From an uncultured Porphyromonadaceae bacterium (GTDB taxonomy: Bacteria; Bacteroidota; Bacteroidia; Bacteroidales; Muribaculaceae), in NCBI GenBank assembly GCA_900551515.1, contig URWH01000096.1:1-7091 (forward strand): a stretch of DNA of 7,091 nucleotides. The letters are read 5' to 3'. The translations under genes and the position numbers were made by a program. A model generated the notes under the pieces. It made no database searches. It was given only the letters and a program-made list of their open reading frames with translations, and was not told the origin of the DNA. Positions within the stretch are counted from its first letter, which is position 1; each line of letters begins with the position of its first letter. This document shows positions 5,289 through 7,091 of this stretch, in pieces.

Positions 5289-7091
5289 ATGGCAACATTA
5301 GAGAAAATCAGAAGCAAATCGGTGATGCTATTCACCATCATCATTGTTGCGCTTTTAGCATTTATCCTCGGAGACTTCTTCACCTCCGGCCGCTCGTTCT
5401 TCGGCGTAGGCGACAAAGTGGCCACAGCCAACGGCGCTACAGTCAAGTACAACGACTACCAAGCCAAGCAGCAGGAATTTGACGAAATGCTCAAGGAGCA
5501 GAACTCGAACATCAACCCTGACGACCGCAGCGAGCAAGTCATCCAGACTCTGCTTATGCAAGGCCTCTTGGACGAAGAATACGACCGCATGGGTATAACC
5601 GTAACCGACAACGAATTATCCTCCGTCATGCTGGGTAATGGCCAGCAGAGCGTCTACGTTCTGTACCAATTGGCACAGAACGCCGGCATCAATCCCCAAG
5701 GCCTCATGCAAGCCGGCATCACCGACGCCAAGACATTCTATGACGCAATGAACAACCCCGCCAAGTATCAGCTTGACGCCGAACTGTCCGCAGCATTCAA
5801 GAGCGCCTGGATAAAAACCGAAAATGACATCACCGAAGGGCTCAAGGCCAACGCGTACATGTCCCTCGCCTACGGCCTGTTCACAGCCAATAAGGTAGAC
5901 GCCCGCGCCGTATACAACGACCGCTCCGTGACATCGACATTCAATTATGTCACAAAACAATACACAGCCGTATCCGATGCAGATGCCGAGAAGGCCATCA
6001 CCGATGCCGACTACGAAAAAGTATACAACGAGCGCAAGAGCGCCTTCAAGCTTGATGAAGAGAAACGCCTGATTTCGTATATCGTCGTAGATTTGGCCCC
6101 CTCTACAAAGGACCAGGCAGACGCCATCAACGAAGTAAACGCGCTCTACAACGAGCTCCTGACTTCCGAAGGCATTGATGCCATCAATAAGCACAGCAAT
6201 TTCGAGAAAACAACAGCCAAATACACAGCTGACAAGCTCGGTCAGGACCCCATCCTGCGAATGCTCACCACCGACAGTGTACCTATGGCCGCCGGAACAG
6301 TGCGCAACCTCGGCAACCAGAACGGCAAACTCTATCTGGCCAAGATTCTTGACAAGACCACCGGCGTGGACGATGTAACATTCAGCGTCATGCCCTTGCC
6401 CGAGAAGAAAGAACAAGCAGACTCGCTGTTGAGCCTGCTCAACACCGCAACCTTTGACTCGATCACGCGTCTCAATCAGGGCAACGTCGGCCTCCAAACC
6501 TCGCTGGTTACGCCCAACCCGCATATGCCCCTGCCCGAAAAGATGTACAAGGCTCTTGAACAGCAGGCTGTAAACAACGTATTTGTGTTCACCGACACAA
6601 TCAAGGGCGCAAACGAAAAAGGCCAGGAGACTTCCAAAGCCATAAGCTACGCAATGCTTATCACCAAGCGTTCCGAACCCGTCACCGTATATGACATCGC
6701 CACAATCAACTACGAAATTGTGCCCTCGCAAGCCACTATAACCGAGCTCACGCAGAACTTCCACAACTTCATAGCTACCAACGGCACAGCCGAATCCTTC
6801 GGCAAGAACGCCGAAAAAGCCGGATATACCGTATACAAGGCCATCATCGGTGCCAGCAGCCCCATAGGCGACCTCGCTCCCGGCTCGATGTCCACCGTCA
6901 AGTGGGCGATGGATGCCGACAAGGGCGATGTTTCCAAGGTTTACAACTGCACCAAAGTTGCCCGCCAGAACGGCTCCAACGAGTACATGCTTGCCGTAGC
7001 CATCGACGAAGTCTTTGACAACAACTACATGCCCGTCACCTCGCAGTACGTCAGGGACACTCTCAAGCCGCTTGTAATCCGCGACAAGAAA
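5289..7091 (+). CDS. PpiD/SurA-like membrane-anchored periplasmic folding factor, 3'-truncated
   Basis: 601 codons without a stop up to the window edge; homologues are roughly 700 residues. The N-terminus is MATLEKIRSKSVML, then one hydrophobic segment at about 13-29 (MLFTIIIVALLAFILGD): a short positive cytoplasmic tail and a signal anchor, leaving the rest periplasmic. Then comes VATANGATVKYNDYQAKQQEF and LLMQGLLDEEYDRMGITVTDNEL, the pattern of the SurA-type N-terminal chaperone domain that opens Bacteroidetes PpiD-like proteins. The remainder is helical and charged; I do not see a clear parvulin signature, so isomerase activity is unproven and a pure chaperone role is possible. Expected role: helping exported proteins fold at the inner membrane. 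The start follows an AT-rich, Shine-Dalgarno-free stretch. Its third codon positions are less G+C-biased than those of metK and 3' pheT. Confidence 0.85.
   Translation, partial: MATLEKIRSKSVMLFTIIIVALLAFILGDFFTSGRSFFGVGDKVATANGATVKYNDYQAKQQEFDEMLKEQNSNINPDDRSEQVIQTLLMQGLLDEEYDRMGITVTDNELSSVMLGNGQQSVYVLYQLAQNAGINPQGLMQAGITDAKTFYDAMNNPAKYQLDAELSAAFKSAWIKTENDITEGLKANAYMSLAYGLFTANKVDARAVYNDRSVTSTFNYVTKQYTAVSDADAEKAITDADYEKVYNERKSAFKLDEEKRLISYIVVDLAPSTKDQADAINEVNALYNELLTSEGIDAINKHSNFEKTTAKYTADKLGQDPILRMLTTDSVPMAAGTVRNLGNQNGKLYLAKILDKTTGVDDVTFSVMPLPEKKEQADSLLSLLNTATFDSITRLNQGNVGLQTSLVTPNPHMPLPEKMYKALEQQAVNNVFVFTDTIKGANEKGQETSKAISYAMLITKRSEPVTVYDIATINYEIVPSQATITELTQNFHNFIATNGTAESFGKNAEKAGYTVYKAIIGASSPIGDLAPGSMSTVKWAMDADKGDVSKVYNCTKVARQNGSNEYMLAVAIDEVFDNNYMPVTSQYVRDTLKPLVIRDKK

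Noticed and set aside
5093..5482. 129-codon + strand frame across the terminator, the promoter and the start of the ppiD-like gene
   Set aside because: It reads through a strong terminator and a promoter and overlaps a well-supported gene in another frame.
5616..6764. Open frame of 382 codons on the - strand inside the ppiD-like gene
   Set aside because: The + strand frame has a membrane anchor, family-like N-terminus and matching promoter; the - strand frame is a shadow rich in Cys, Gly and Val with no family resemblance.

Overview
The window reads as Bacteroidetes chromosome, most likely a gut Bacteroidales. Evidence: PheT (from about base 490), YebC and MetK all have Bacteroidales-type sequences, two promoters carry the Bacteroidetes -33 TTTG-like / -7 TAnnTTTG boxes, and no start codon is preceded by a convincing Shine-Dalgarno sequence. 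Family-level placement (for example Muribaculaceae) is a guess. All genes lie on the + strand.

Layout: (1) 1-2172, the 3' part of pheT (phenylalanyl-tRNA synthetase beta chain), open at the left edge. Its first ~490 bases differ in base composition, codon choice and protein type: they look alphaproteobacterial, and the switch falls inside the conserved VDITNY codons. (2) 2233-2955, a YebC/TACO1-family gene, probably co-transcribed with pheT and followed by a 20-bp hairpin. (3) 2956-3337, a 382-base gene-free stretch holding that hairpin, a Bacteroidetes promoter, a SAM-II-like aptamer at the start of the transcript, a possible 14-codon ORF, and a textbook intrinsic terminator just before metK. 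(4) 3338-4672, metK (S-adenosylmethionine synthetase). (5) 4673-4932, a spacer with two inverted-repeat structures. (6) 4933-5106, a very basic 57-residue protein, followed at once by a strong terminator hairpin. (7) 5161-5288, a promoter and short leader. (8) 5289-7091, a membrane-anchored PpiD/SurA-like periplasmic folding factor that runs off the right edge.

Functionally, pheT and yebC belong to translation. metK makes SAM, and its leader looks built for SAM feedback: an aptamer right after the transcription start and a terminator just ahead of the coding region. That combination is unusual, because SAM-II class elements are generally described as hiding the ribosome binding site rather than controlling a terminator. 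The PpiD-like protein would act on the outer face of the inner membrane in envelope protein folding.

The two points most worth attention are the metK leader and the mosaic pheT. The pheT mosaic may be a metagenome assembly chimera rather than biology. No mobile element, CRISPR array, tRNA or rRNA was seen.
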